Shown piece by piece: positions 30,381 to 41,983 of a stretch of DNA of 64,000 nt. The stretch is from Halocafeteria seosinensis (lineage: Eukaryota > Sar > Bigyra > Bicosoecida), in the NCBI GenBank assembly GCA_001687465.1, contig LVLI01000522.1, positions 1 to 64,000 on the forward strand, read 5' to 3'. The notes below the pieces were generated by a model. That model did no database searches, was not told the DNA's origin, and was given only the letters and a program-made list of their open reading frames with translations. How positions within the stretch are numbered: position 1 is the first letter of the stretch; every line of letters begins with the position of its first letter. The position numbers and the translations under genes were made by a program.

Positions 30381-33300
30381 TTATTGCGAGAAAGGGGAAT
30401 TAGCGCAAGATTCCTCGGTGATGATGTGACTCTGAGCTTTAAGTGCGCGAACCCATCGAGGTTTATCATATAGCTCAGGAGCCTTCAACTGCCACCACTT
30501 TATTTCTTGCGCAGACTTATTCCACCAAGCGAACCCTACATAGAAACTAAGATGTGATTCCATGTCATCCCTGCTGAGAGTCTTCCGGATCGACTCGCTG
30601 CTGTCGGTCTGATGAACGGATCTTCCACCCAGTACTGATTGCGGACGCGACCGCGTCACTGATACGGCCTTCGCAAAAACACTCGGACGATCCAGGGACA
30701 CGCTTACAACTGAATTGGCATCGCTCACAGAGGCCTCGTTGTGATGCGCTCGACGATGGCGATGTCTTTGCCTCGATCGGCGATTCTCGGGAAATTCAGC
30801 TGGTTCATTATGGGTATCAGAGAATTCAGAGTCTAAGGGAATCACAACACTAACGCTTTTATCAACAACTATGACACCTCTTGGATTCTTCCTTTCTTCA
30901 ACGTCCGTCGAAGAGGGGAAGTACATCATAAATGGCCCATGCAGTACGAACCATCGTTTTGCCCAATCGTTTCGAATAATGCTGCTGACAGCTCGCCGGA
31001 GAGAGAAGCTTTTATTGTTGGAACGTTGAGTCGATGAAGTGCCATGTGGGGTATCATCCGAAGCGTTTCCCTCACCATCCATTACCAAACTATCCACCAT
31101 GCCCTCATCTGGAGGGAATTCCACAGTATCACTCCCTCCGGCAACTGACTGAGAATTCTCCTCCTCCTTCTCCTCTTCTCTCACTTGCTGAGGGAATTCA
31201 ATTTCTCTTGATTCATATGAGTCGTGATCTGCGTTGGCAAAACGCTCATAGAATTTTTCAAAATGTTCTTCCGCCTGTTTTCTAACTGAGTCTGGCGGCC
31301 GAGCCTGACCCTTTAGTTTATGCAAGAAGCCTGATATTATATTGCTGTCCAAATCCACTGTAATGCTATACGTCGTCGAAGCAGCCTTGGGAGCAGGGGC
31401 AACATTATCCGCAGATTGTTGCCGAGAAGTGAGTTCCTGGAGACGATCCTTAAGTCCCTCTTTCTTCTGCTGAGAATAACTGATCGAGTTCACTGCGACA
31501 AACAATCTCGAATTCTGGACGCGATGCCACAGCAGCAAGTCCTCCACCCTAGACTGGTTCGAGCCTTCCTCCGAGTGAATGTCCTCTCGGTGAAGAGTGG
31601 AGAGATAGCAACTTGAGAGCAGCGCTAGACGTTCAACGTTGGCCATTTGCAACAGCGAGACACCATAAGCAGCTTTGTGCGGAGCGGGCACGCAACCTTC
31701 GGAAGCACCATGAGGAACTTTGTGCCAAGCTGGTACGCGAGCTTCCGACACATCCCGATGCCGGACGAAGGACCCATCGGTTCTTGCAACAATGAGGTGG
31801 GCAAGCTCAACGGGTTGGTAGGCGTGTCGCAGGGACAGCTTAATACGAACAACAAATCCTATGACCGCATTATGTGAGTTCCGCACCTTCTCAGCAAACC
31901 TTTGTTGCCAAGCCTCCGGAGGTGTTGCGGTTACAGCAAGGGTCCATGATTTGACCTCCCGCAGAGCCTCAGGGTCTTTGCAAGAGTAAAACATACATTT
32001 CGCTACGTCGTCCTTGGACGCCAAACCTGGATCGGAGACAGAGACATCAAGGCACGACTCAATGACGAAGTCGTTCCATTTTCTTTCTCGTGCATCACGA
32101 CCAAATGGCTGTGTCCGAACGCTATTATACTCCTTGATTAGCACTGAGAGGAATATGTTTCGCTGTTGTAATTCCTTCGGTTTTAGTCGAAATTGTGGCT
32201 CGTAACCTACAGAGTGCATTACATTCCCAAGCCTCAAAATATCAACCCCTCGAGAAGCCTGATCACCAATTATCGGATCCAAACTGGGTATCTCACATAT
32301 CCGTTCTTTATGCACTGGGAAAGGATCCCAATCTTTTCGCTGACCAACTGTGGAAAGCAAGTCAATAGCCATGCATACGCCGCTAGACGATGCAGAATCA
32401 GGCAACGCAGGAGGCTCAATATGGCCTTCGGCGGTCAGGTAGTGATTCATGCGAAGCAAACGATGGAATCGATGACAAGAATCGGCAATTGTCTGTTTGA
32501 CTAGATCATGGCTCGTGACACCGGAGAGACGTAGAGCAAGAGGCATCCAGACCTCAGCTCTTGATCGGAGTCCGCTTAAAGAATCAACGGACTGGCTAGA
32601 GTACGATGGCTCCTCAAAAGAACCGAATAAGTGAACCATCATGTCTTCTTCCTTCAACGCTTGGATTCCCTCTTCAGACATCATTAGTGACCAAGACGCG
32701 GACCTCGCCTTGGAGTAACTGGGGCTGTCGCAATATAGCTTCGCTGTAAACCGCTTCTGTTCCAGCTGTTCTTCATAGGACCGAAATGCATGGAAGCAAT
32801 TATCGGAGCTTACTGAACGGAGAGGTCTCGGCAATGAGAACAGAAGAATTACCGAACTGAGGAATGCGAGGTCGACTTTCTGTCCCATAGCACCCTGCAG
32901 TCTGTCAATAAAGATTTGCTTCGGAGTAATAGACACTTCCAGTTTTGAGCCAAGCAGAGGCTGTTCTGATATCTCGAGTTCCGTCTCCACTTTACCAATA
33001 AAGACCGTGTGCCTATGTTGTCGCTTTCCACCCGAGGACTCATCGTGCTTCCTCAGCATCTCTTCCCTAACTAACGGTACTCGAACACGAACTTTCTTCC
33101 CCTTTGTCAATCCTATCAAAGCGAGTTTGGTAGTCCCAAGCCAACTGTGCCCGTTTGTAAATTCGCTTTGAGGGTTGCTAAAGTCATGCAAGCCAAAAGG
33201 GATATGTACGTGATCTTGCAAGAGTAGGCGTTCATATAACTGCCGCAACTCCCTTTCAAGCTCAGTAAGCATATCGGTCTGCTTCAGCCCTCTTTCAACA

Positions 33301-35959
33301 CCGCTGTAGCAATTTACCAACAGAACCCCCACCTGGTGGTGGCTCATAAAACTAGAGTCTTCAGAATCTTCTTCTTGTGCAAGAATTCCGGTAGTCATTT
33401 GGTCCGATTTTGCTTGATGGACAAGCCGCTGAGAAGATAGACCAGTCCGCCGTAACCCCTGCTCTCCCGGATAGTTGTCATAAAGACTCGTTATTTCTTC
33501 CCACGTAAGGCTCCTTAAAGCCCCGCTGTCGAAACTTTCATCCAAGGCATGAACGACGGATTGTCGGGCAGATATCCGGTTAGCGGCAAAGTACTGATCC
33601 AACACTTCCGCGGGTCTTGCGACAAGGGTCGGAATAGCTCGCAACGGAACCAGGAGGAGACTCGCATAGTGATTGAAGTTATCAGCAACATTGTCTGCAG
33701 CTGCTAGTTCTTGGTATAGCCTATTCCGTGAGCTAGACACGGCCAGTTGCTTCAGCTGGTTGAACCAAGAAAGTGCAACATCGTCGTTGACAACACTTGA
33801 ACGTCGTTTTCTCGGCGAACGGCCTGTTCCACGATGATGAAGCAATTCAATATGTTCGTCACCAGCTTCCATACTATCACCTGTGTTATCTGTTTCTTCG
33901 TCAGTTTCGTCCTCTTTCTCATCCGCTGAAATCTTTAGCAGATTCTCGCGCCTTGCCGTAGCTTCTTTCCGCGTCTGTTCTACTTTTTCGTTCCATTCAG
34001 TTATCATCGCATTCATAGGGTCTGTGCTTTGTTTCGCGGACTGGTCTGGAACTGAAGGAGACGTAGTCGAATGATGGGCTCTAGCCTCAGCCATTTCTGC
34101 CCTCCGAGTAGCTTCCTCTAAGGCGTATCGCAGGTTCTCAATTTCGCCCTTTAGTTGCCTTATAAGAGATACGTTAGGATCTTCATTCACCACAGCATGG
34201 TTTACAATATGCTTTGCATCACTCGCATACCGTAGTGTCGATAGCGTTTCATCTGTGTGTACGTTTTCCGGGGCGACATTGGCTATCATTGCCGTCTTCG
34301 AATTCCCACCAAGCGATTGTCTTAATAACTGTGTTAGCACGGACGAACGGGTACTAATGTTATCGCTCGCGCCCTGTTGAGATGACGGATGCTTATCTTT
34401 CTGCGCCAACTTTCTAATAACAATACCCAAATGAAGAAGCGACTTGTTGATGGACCCTGTTTCTTTAAGTCGTGTTCCGGCGGCTCCACTCTTTCTGACA
34501 CGTTCACTTCCGGCTAAGTCCACAAGATGCACGAGACTCCGTCGGTCATGAGCAGTTTGGGCTCGTCTATTGAGAGTTGTCTTTGTATACTGCAGTGTCA
34601 GGATTGCGTGCGATCGCGAACTCAAATTGTTCATCCTTGTTGCTGCGACCGCTCTGACAGCATTGCCGTCGCGGAGAAGATCAAAGACATCTCTGTAGTT
34701 AGAAACAGCGTGAACGGTCGCGCCTTCGACAAATACTCCTTTCTCCGGACTCTCCCGAAGTTTTAAGGGGTGAGTTTTGCTGATAGCGTCACCATTAGTC
34801 TCATGAGTCGCCCTCCTTCCTTTCGAACGCGAGGGGTCTGAGCTCAGCAAATCTCTTAGCCGTTCGCAATATATTTCGACATATGACACCTCAATACGAT
34901 GGAATTCCTGGACTTGATTGGCAACGGATCCTTGATTAGCTGAATTGTCTTTGCGCATGCCGATTCTGGTAAATAAATCGTAAAGCATACGCGGAATAAA
35001 GCCGGCGACAGAAGGAAGATTTAGTGATGGGATCCTCTCGCTACTGTCCGAATCTTCAGATCGATTATTCGGCTCAGGTAGCACTGTTCCATCTGCTGGA
35101 CCTAGCATCGTATAAGTTTTTCCCGAGCCTGTTTGTCCATAGGCAAATATGCTGTAGGAGTCGAAAACGAAGAATGGTTGGTTGACTGCACACATCATTA
35201 TCCCAAAGAGTCATAGCGCTTTTGAGCTACATACCTGCAATTATATCCGTTCAACATATTCTCCACAAACGATGGTCCAATGTTTGAATATACTTCAGCC
35301 TGAGTGCTGTTCGCGTCAAATACTTCATCATATCGAAACGTCTTTGGTCGTGGAGGGTCAACAGATTTCTTTTGTCCTTCCTTGGCGGCAGATTCATGTT
35401 CAACCGGCATCTCGAGTATGATTGTACTGGTGTCTTTGTCTACTGAAATAACATCACGAATGCTCTCTCTCCCAACCGCTTCAGATGCTGTTGGCGAACC
35501 GCCTTTGCGATGGTGGTGATCCTGATACCAAGTGCCCCTTATTCGAGGTCGCGCTCGGACAACTACTCTAACGTGTTCGGCTGAGGGGTTCGTCGCTGCG
35601 CTCGTTCCTCCGGTGATAACCGAATCATCGGAGGGCACCGTGGAGGACGGTCTTGAAATCTCCCTGTTTTCGTAACTTCCCGATACGCTTGTTGCATCCT
35701 CCATAGGAGGTGACGCCGTGGAGCTCGCTAGTTTCGGAGGCGGCGGTCTCTCTGCTTCCTGTACGTAGCCCTCATTCGCAGTTCGCTCGTCGTCCTCCTC
35801 AATGTGCCCGTCCATACGATGGCTGGGAATTGGTTCACGGGAAGACTGGTTCCGGGAGGGATGGTAAGCGTCTCTTCGTTGCTGAGGGGTGGGAGTTCTG
35901 TACCCTCTCTGAAGCTCTCGCTTCCCCGTGGGATCACTGTCACCGCGATGAGAGAACAT
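30381..35959 (-). CDS. Kinesin-3-like motor protein with C-terminal PH domain
   Basis: Exon 1 (35235-35959) and exon 2 (30381-35151) join across an 83-nt intron inside the motor to give 1831 residues. The motor starts after a disordered N-terminal extension of about 125 residues: [31 protein letters not shown] (P-loop), NNLSSRSHAIL (switch I), LVDLAGSERVRKSGA (switch II) and NKSLLHLG. The neck NEDPNVSLIRQLKGEIENLR is typical of kinesin-3 (KIF1/Unc104). A short coiled coil follows, then a long region with beta-rich blocks, and from about residue 1620 a PH domain (DWAKRWFVLHGPFMMYFPSS ... KPRWVRALKAQ). This PH domain is interrupted by a Ser/Arg/His insert of about 75 residues. Kinesin-3 motors carry vesicles along microtubules using a lipid-binding PH domain. 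I do not see a clear FHA domain. Confidence 0.88.
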
Positions 35960-36456
35960 TTATACACGCTCCCTGGAACCTGCTGCTCGCTGTAGGGGAA
36001 TTCCCACGAGGGCGAGCAATCGAAAAGGAAGTAGGCAGGGGGGAAAATCAGTTAATGCCTTTAAATTCGCCCACTATTGCGTGCCATCAGCCCACGGACA
36101 TACGAGTCCATTTTCCCATTGTGTCTATTACGTATGCACATATGTATAGACAATAATCCTCCTCTGAAATATTGGTGTGTTTACAGACTTCAAAAAAACG
36201 GTCACGGTCGCAGGGACTTTCACGCAGTCGCAGCGAAGCAAGTTGCAGCTTGTAGCCAATACTCGTTGGGGTGAATGAGCAAGAAGTCTCACGGCCCTAA
36301 CCATGAATAGCAGCAGACAAGAAGGAGTGTATTTTAGTTTTCGGTAGAGGGGGCACTGACCGCAGACGTAGTTAACTGCCCTGCAAACACATTATGTGCC
36401 CTTTTCTCAAAAGATAGAACGTAAATAACCTGATATATGAGGAGAGGTAGTGTTGA
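35960..36456. other. Intergenic, kinesin promoter / ankyrin-U-box 3' region
   Basis: 497 bp between two minus-strand genes with no supportable exon or repeat. Confidence 0.4.
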
Positions 36457-38137
36457 CTAGTTCCCCTCGACAGACCTCTTGTACTCGTCCAGCCGCTGCT
36501 CAGTCCACTCCCTTATTTGTGTTCTTAATATGTGATTCGGAATCGTCAACGTTTGCTGTAATTCTTCGTTAGTCTTGGGTGAGCGGTTATTTAAACGAAA
36601 CCAGTCTTTTATGCTAGTTCCTTCGTAGCTGTATCCGTCCAGAGTGACCGTCGGATCGCTCATGATGCAGAAAGTTATGGGACAAATGAATTCTTCCGGG
36701 CATTCTTTCTCAACATTGCAACCGGCGCGTCTGAGTTCTTCATGCTGATGATAGAGCTTATTATTCACCGTATCCAAGTACTGTGCTACATCCAGTGCCC
36801 CCGTTTCCTTAGCGAGATCCCTTGGCGTCCTCCACTCCTGCAACAAAACAATCGTGTGGCCGTGGTATAGTGTAGGATTATTTGTCATAACTTACAGAGT
36901 CCTTCACATCCACATTTGCTCCATAGCTCTCCACAAGAAGTGTGACAATCTCTATACGGTCGTTTGCGGCGGCGTAATGAAGAGGGGCAAACCCTTTCTG
37001 CAACCATCATAACGACAGGTAATGCTTAACAGTGTGCTTGTATTCTCCCCCGAAGCAAGCAATACATACGCTACGACTTTTCACATTAACGTTCGCGTGA
37101 AATGTCTCAACAAGCAGCTTTACTAGATCGCCATTGCCCATCATCGACGCATATTGTAATGGTGTTTGACCTCCCTGCACACAATCACCGAAAGTGCAAA
37201 CGCTTCCACCTCGGAGAAAGCAAGCTAGATACTTACCTCGTTTTTCACATTGGGATTTGCATGGTAAGTTTCTATCAAGGTGCGAACTAGAGATTCATTC
37301 CCATACCAAGCCGCCCAATGTAACAGTGCGTCACCAGCCTGGACGTATCAAATAGGCTCAATCTCAGTCGATACAAAGGTGCCAACGCAGAACTCCACAA
37401 TAAGCATGTACGTACAAACCCATCCTGAAGATTTATATCCATCTCGAATTTGTCCAGGCAATACTTGACGTATGCCTCATGACCGAATTGTACCGCTAAA
37501 TGTAGTGGTGTTCCACGCCACTGGAGAATCAGAGGATGTCAGAGATGACGTTCGCTTAGTAATACATATGCTCCGTCATGCTTACTTCGTAATCTTTGGC
37601 ATACATATCCGCGTGGTATCTGTTGATGAGAAAGGATGAATATTCTTTGTACCCTCGCGAGGCAGCCACATGTAAGGGTGTTTGTCCAAGCTGCGTCACA
37701 CACGAAATATAAAACCCATCCAAAAACACGCCGGCACTGCCAGCACACACCTGATTTCCAATGTCGATGATGCCACCGCACTCGTCCATGAGGAATTTCG
37801 TCAGTTCGTAATTGGCATTTCGAGCTGCCAGGTGTAAAGGGGCATCTCGAGCCTGCGAGAATACCATGATGAACACGTAAGTTGTATACATTCACTTTCG
37901 CACCGATGCACATACGTCACCGAATCTGACATTATTGATGTCAGCCTCCGTATTGCGCTCGGCAATGGTGCGTACGTCCCGTACATCCTCGGAACGCGTA
38001 CAGGCTTCATACAGATGCGTTCGCTCCCGTTCCGGCAGGCGATTATCTTCCTGTTGGAGGACATCTTCCAGCGTTCTTCGTCCGGGAGAGCTCGTCCTAC
38101 GGAGGAGCCTCTCCGAAATGGTGCGTAGGAAAGACAT
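36457..38137 (-). CDS. Ankyrin-repeat U-box protein (putative E3 ubiquitin ligase)
   Basis: Eight exons join with phase-0 introns throughout: 37916-38137, 37751-37852, 37586-37690, 37416-37520, 37237-37338, 37070-37174, 36896-36997, 36457-36837, giving 407 residues. Exons 2-7 are 102 or 105 nt long and each encodes one ankyrin repeat (for example ARDAPLHLAARNANYELTKF, LGQTPLHVAASRGYKEYSSF, GGQTPLQYASMMGNGDLVKL). The last exon encodes a final helix pair, then a U-box at about 328-400 (CPEEFICPITFCIMSDPTVT then LDGYSYEGTSIKDWF). U-boxes recruit E2 enzymes without zinc, so the ankyrin stack is probably the substrate-binding part. The N-terminal 74 residues are charged and helical. The target is unknown. 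Confidence 0.92.
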
Positions 38138-38561
38138 TCGACGGAATTGGAATCAGCATAGAGGCAGTGGCAAAGAAAACAAACTTGTCTCGGCAAACGA
38201 CAGATGTGGTTTCTTTCCAATTTGAAGTCTGGGACCCTTTTTTCTTCCGTGCCTCTTTCTCCATAAATGGAGCGAGTACCAAAACCAGTCCAGGATGAAT
38301 GAATACAGAAAGACGAACAGTGTTGGATGGAGGTGACACAACAAATCAAACTCATTGAGTCAATGTAAATACCCTCTCGGCCGGGGTGAGTCATCTACCA
38401 GTAGGATACTTGGGCATGCATGCAGCTTTACACTTCATACTAGTCCACTTGCTTATGCAGATCAACTTTGCATGCAACGGGGCAAAGGAGAGAGAAGCAT
38501 ACGAGCGGTTGAGAACAGAGAAAGAGAGAGGGAGGGGATTCGATTCTAGCAGTTGGCAAGG

Positions 38562-38589
38562 CTTGCAAGTTGCAACTTGCAAGTTGCAA
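38562..38589. repeat. Alternating 7-mer tandem repeat forming a palindrome
   Basis: Four heptamers alternate CTTGCAA and GTTGCAA. Because the unit is nearly self-complementary, 38563-38582 is a perfect 20-bp palindrome. It lies in the gene-poor interval upstream of the ankyrin/U-box gene. Confidence 0.8.
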
Positions 38590-38963
38590 CCAACGGCTTA
38601 ACTTCAACCACACTGTGTCCACAGTGTCCACACAGAACAGAAGCGTCTTACTATCTTTGAAAAAGTTTATTTTTCCTTATACGAGGATCCCGATATTCGT
38701 ATCTGTTCGAGACGCACAGCACCCTCAGACAGCGAAAATTTCTATACACTGTCCTTGCGGATGTACGGTCCGCACATCCAGACTCCAGTGACAAAAACCC
38801 GGTAGTTCACATACATATAATAGGGGTACATCGCACTATGGGAGGATGTAGTTGTGCCCGCATTGGCGTTACGCTTCTTCCAACAAAGTAAATACCACCG
38901 ATAAGTAATCCCGCAGCGACAACAGCCGCAATTGTGCTTCCAATGATGATCGCCTTCCTGTAT

Positions 38964-38997
38964 GGAGCGTGTATGTGTACTGGTCAATACACGCTCC
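38964..38997. repeat. 11-bp inverted repeat
   Basis: GGAGCGTGTAT at 38964-38974 is exactly complementary to ATACACGCTCC at 38987-38997, with a 12-nt spacer. It sits directly upstream (minus-strand sense) of the membrane-helix frame and close to the retroelement remnant. Confidence 0.75.
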
Positions 38998-39027
38998 TAC
39001 CGGAAGACCTGTCTGCTACAGGCTCGG

Positions 39028-39276
39028 TTACGCCGTGTGAGGGGTGAACCCTACTCGGAACCGGTCCAAGATCTTCACGTTGTGGCGCATCAACGTGACT
39101 GACAGTTTGACCGTCATAAGCTTGCGGAAGTTCCGCATCTGCCTTGTTCCCCAGCGGGAGCCCGGTGCTTTCCTGGCAATTCTCTTGAGGAACTTGATTG
39201 CTTCTTCCCCGAAGCCGCCGTCCCCGTATGGAGACGTTAACGTCTGCTGGAATGCAGCAAACCCAGTGTGGTACAA
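39028..39276 (-). mobile_element. Retroelement 3'-ORF remnant
   Basis: The minus strand reads SPYGDGGFGEEAIKFLKRIA and then RQMRNFRKLMTVKLSVTLMR, ending at a stop. This is the arrangement seen downstream of reverse transcriptase in several protist and plant retrotransposons: the G-G-F/W-G-x-x-A-x-x-x-L-x-x-L-A block, then a basic helix with L-S-V-x-L-x-R-x-N. It is like the fragment at 1-324 but extends further to the C-terminus. No reverse transcriptase or terminal repeat is adjacent. Confidence 0.5.
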
Positions 39277-39771
39277 TTGTACAACAGGAGCAGTTGAACA
39301 GTGTCAGGAAAACGTACTATCCTCTGAGACCTTGACGTGCAAATGACCAGAAGAAGAAGCGGATATACAACGTATTTCTATTATGCCTGGTATATAAGAG
39401 CACAATAATGGATGCATCTTTTTGCAAAGTGTTATCGTCTTGTGCAAAGGAGATGGCTTCGTCTTGGAATTCAACAATATGACTCACCAATTCTTGATAA
39501 TTCTTCAACTCTTTGAGACTTGGATTGACATGATCTGATTTAACTCAGTGACTAATTGACCAATTCTGTTCGACCAGAATCCGTAAGATTGCCATGGCCA
39601 CAGCCATCGCTTAAAAACCCTTTACTAATCGACGATAGGTTCTTTTCGTCCTATGCAGTAATCGACGTGCTCGCTTAATCAACTCAGATTTTTATGTCCT
39701 TATCTCCCGCTTCTTGCTCCTGGTGATCGAATGCAGGAATTTTTACGGTATCCATCTGGATAAATCGACCT

Positions 39772-41580
39772 CTAGGACTCTAATTCATGGGTTTCGGCGG
39801 TTGTGCTTCGACTCTCTTCCCTTAGAGACTTGACTCTTGGACCAATGGGGACGTTGCCGGTACAACGTTGTACCGGCAACGTTGTCTTCCTACTCACCGG
39901 TACGGGACTTGGTAGCTGAAAGCGAAATATAGGCAGGTTATTGCTTCCATTGAGAGCCCAAATGTGTTGTTCCCACTGCTGAATGCCGTTATGACCATAT
40001 AGCTGACCACATATATCATCTAAGTTGTCTGAATTCCCAAGTTCTTGTGAAACATTTCTTTGACTTGAGTCTCCCAGGAGGGACTGGCCGTTGTATACGG
40101 AGTACCTTACTACGATAGTACCGCTTGCTGCATCAACAATATTTCCTATTATTCCTCCGGAATTTGAGCCTGTATGTTTGCCCGATGCATACGTATTTGT
40201 AATATTTACATCGCCGGTGGCTTGACCAGCTTCCCCTCCGGTGCCATATCCGGTAATGCCTCCTGCGAAGTTCCCATTGATTTTCCCTCGGCTATAACAG
40301 TTCAAGATTCGCACTTGTCCACACTTTTCTGCTGCGTGAGGTCCAACAATGCCACCACCTCCCAATGATATTTTTCCAGTACTGAAACATTCTTGAATAT
40401 CGACAAATCCGTGCTGCCCCGTGTCTGCACCAGTAATTCCACCCCCTGAAGCAATCTCTCCTGTGGAATAGGACTGCCTTATATACACTTTGGCTTTCAA
40501 ACCAGCAGCAAAGCCGCATATACCCCCCCCAAGGCCCCCTTGAATTATTCCGGTAGAGTAACATCTTTGGATAGTAACTACTCCCCCCTTTACACCTATG
40601 TAATCTCCCGTGATACCACCTGCGAGCCCACCAATTATCCTTCCTGTCGAATAGGAACTCAAAATCTTGATTTCCCCTCCATGGGAACCACACTTCCTAC
40701 CACATATTCCACCACCCCGAGAAGCAATTGCCCCTGTTGAGCTACATGAAGCGATGATAAAGTACTTCTGCACCTTTTGAACGATAAATCCACCACCATT
40801 TTCTGCAGTTTTCCCATTCTTGACATGGACACATCGAATCAATGGAGCTTCCCGGATCGATTTAATGCTACCATCGTTGACGATCTTGAATAACCCTTCG
40901 AAACGAGAAGCACCATACAGTTCAATGATATTTCCCTGCTTTTCATTATCACCATCAAACGTTTCATTCGCATGGAGAGAAATATGGGTTTCGTTCGAAT
41001 ATCCTTGGTCGCGCCAATTCAAAACACTACAGTTCATGACAAACAGGTGCGCCTGAGGAAAATAGTGAAAACAAGCCTCTCTTCCATGCAATATATTGTC
41101 TCTCAAGTCATTCGCTCCATTGGCGAACACGCCAAGAGTCAGTAACGACATTGCCAGAAGCAACAAGGCAGTCAGGAAACAGTGGACCATTGACTGCCTC
41201 CTCGCCCTGGTACATTTCCGCGACACAGCAAAGGAGGCTTCCCTTTCACAAGCTTGCGGCTGTAGACTAGTTGTACCGAGCCTGCCCTGCTCTGATGACA
41301 ATACCGAGGAGCTATGGAGAAAACTTGTAGCTGCAGCCACTTCGGAGAGTGCGGTATTCACCCTGGTGACAAGTCTGTCCCATATATCAAGCATCATTAC
41401 TACCAAGAATGTTTTCCCGATACACCACATTAACCGAAAAACTACACCATGCCTATGCATGTCCTTCACTCGACAACACATACGACCGGCATCATCGTAT
41501 GATGAACAATGATCAATGGGCATGACTCCGGGCCGAGGCACGGCCACCGGAATGGCGGGTGGCTCAAAAGGAAAATCCAA
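39772..41580 (-). CDS. GLUG-type repeat protein, predicted secreted or surface beta-helix
   Basis: One exon of 602 codons. Residues about 270-500 contain seven imperfect repeats of 30-38 residues with the pattern Y-S-T-G-x-I-x-G-G-x-G-G-G-I-x-G-x-x-x-G-x-x-G-x-V-x-I-x-x-C, of the GLUG kind, which fold as right-handed beta-helix rungs. A strong hydrophobic segment at about 131-160 (MVHCFLTALLLLAMSLLTLG) lies before them, so either the true start is Met131 (41190) and this is a signal peptide, or the longer form is a type II membrane protein. Several N-glycosylation sequons (NCS, NET, NIT, NVS, NGS) lie after it, which fits an extracellular location. Function is unknown; related repeat proteins occur in algae, bacteria and large viruses. 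A perfect 32-bp palindrome lies in the 3' coding part. Confidence 0.75.
   Translation of the reverse strand: MDFPFEPPAIPVAVPRPGVMPIDHCSSYDDAGRMCCRVKDMHRHGVVFRLMWCIGKTFLVVMMLDIWDRLVTRVNTALSEVAAATSFLHSSSVLSSEQGRLGTTSLQPQACEREASFAVSRKCTRARRQSMVHCFLTALLLLAMSLLTLGVFANGANDLRDNILHGREACFHYFPQAHLFVMNCSVLNWRDQGYSNETHISLHANETFDGDNEKQGNIIELYGASRFEGLFKIVNDGSIKSIREAPLIRCVHVKNGKTAENGGGFIVQKVQKYFIIASCSSTGAIASRGGGICGRKCGSHGGEIKILSSYSTGRIIGGLAGGITGDYIGVKGGVVTIQRCYSTGIIQGGLGGGICGFAAGLKAKVYIRQSYSTGEIASGGGITGADTGQHGFVDIQECFSTGKISLGGGGIVGPHAAEKCGQVRILNCYSRGKINGNFAGGITGYGTGGEAGQATGDVNITNTYASGKHTGSNSGGIIGNIVDAASGTIVVRYSVYNGQSLLGDSSQRNVSQELGNSDNLDDICGQLYGHNGIQQWEQHIWALNGSNNLPIFRFQLPSPVPVSRKTTLPVQRCTGNVPIGPRVKSLREESRSTTAETHELES
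39851..39882. repeat. Perfect 32-bp palindrome inside coding sequence
   Basis: The 32 bases from ACGTTGCC to GGCAACGT are exactly self-complementary with no spacer (centre AACGTT at 39864-39869). On the minus strand they encode TLPVQRCTGNV in the C-terminal tail of the GLUG-type protein. Such a sequence can form a cruciform or an RNA hairpin. Confidence 0.95.
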
Positions 41581-41983
41581 AAGGGGAAAACATTGTCACA
41601 AAATTGCAGGAGCTCTAAGAGAACAAAAACAGCGGTTAGGGTTTGGTGTGAGAGGCCCGGTGTATGGGGTAAGGAATAGGGTATGTCACAGTGGCGGGGG
41701 AAGGGGAGGGGGTTATACTGTATACATATTTACCGGGCTGAATACATATGTCCCCAAGGGATGCACTGTACGCCGTCCGTACACGATGGTATTATATCCG
41801 CAGAATATAATGCGAGGCTGGCTCTTAAGTGTATAAGGAGCGCCTCTTAAATAGTTGCTATAATAAATCCGCCTCACCATGGCAGAAAAACTCGGACGTG
41901 TCAGCGCACCAGGTACTATAACTGGGCATGCAGGCCAAGCCATCATCTATAATCATCGTTCTCCTGTATATCCGACAGAATCA
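41581..41983. other. Intergenic, GLUG-gene promoter / Rb 3' region
   Basis: 403 bp between two minus-strand genes, with a G-rich run near 41694-41713 on the plus strand. No exon is recognisable. Confidence 0.35.

Larger units (their letters stand above)
38138..39771. other. Gene-poor interval with repeats and a retroelement remnant
   Basis: Between the ankyrin/U-box start and the GLUG gene stop lie a heptamer repeat (38562-38589), an 11-bp inverted repeat (38964-38997) and a retroelement fragment (39028-39276). On the minus strand just below 38960 a frame reads IIIGSTIAAVVAAGLLIGGI followed by YFVGRS, a convincing membrane helix preceded by a CAG acceptor. I could not link it to other exons, so it may be a stray exon of a decayed or undetected gene. 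Confidence 0.45.
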
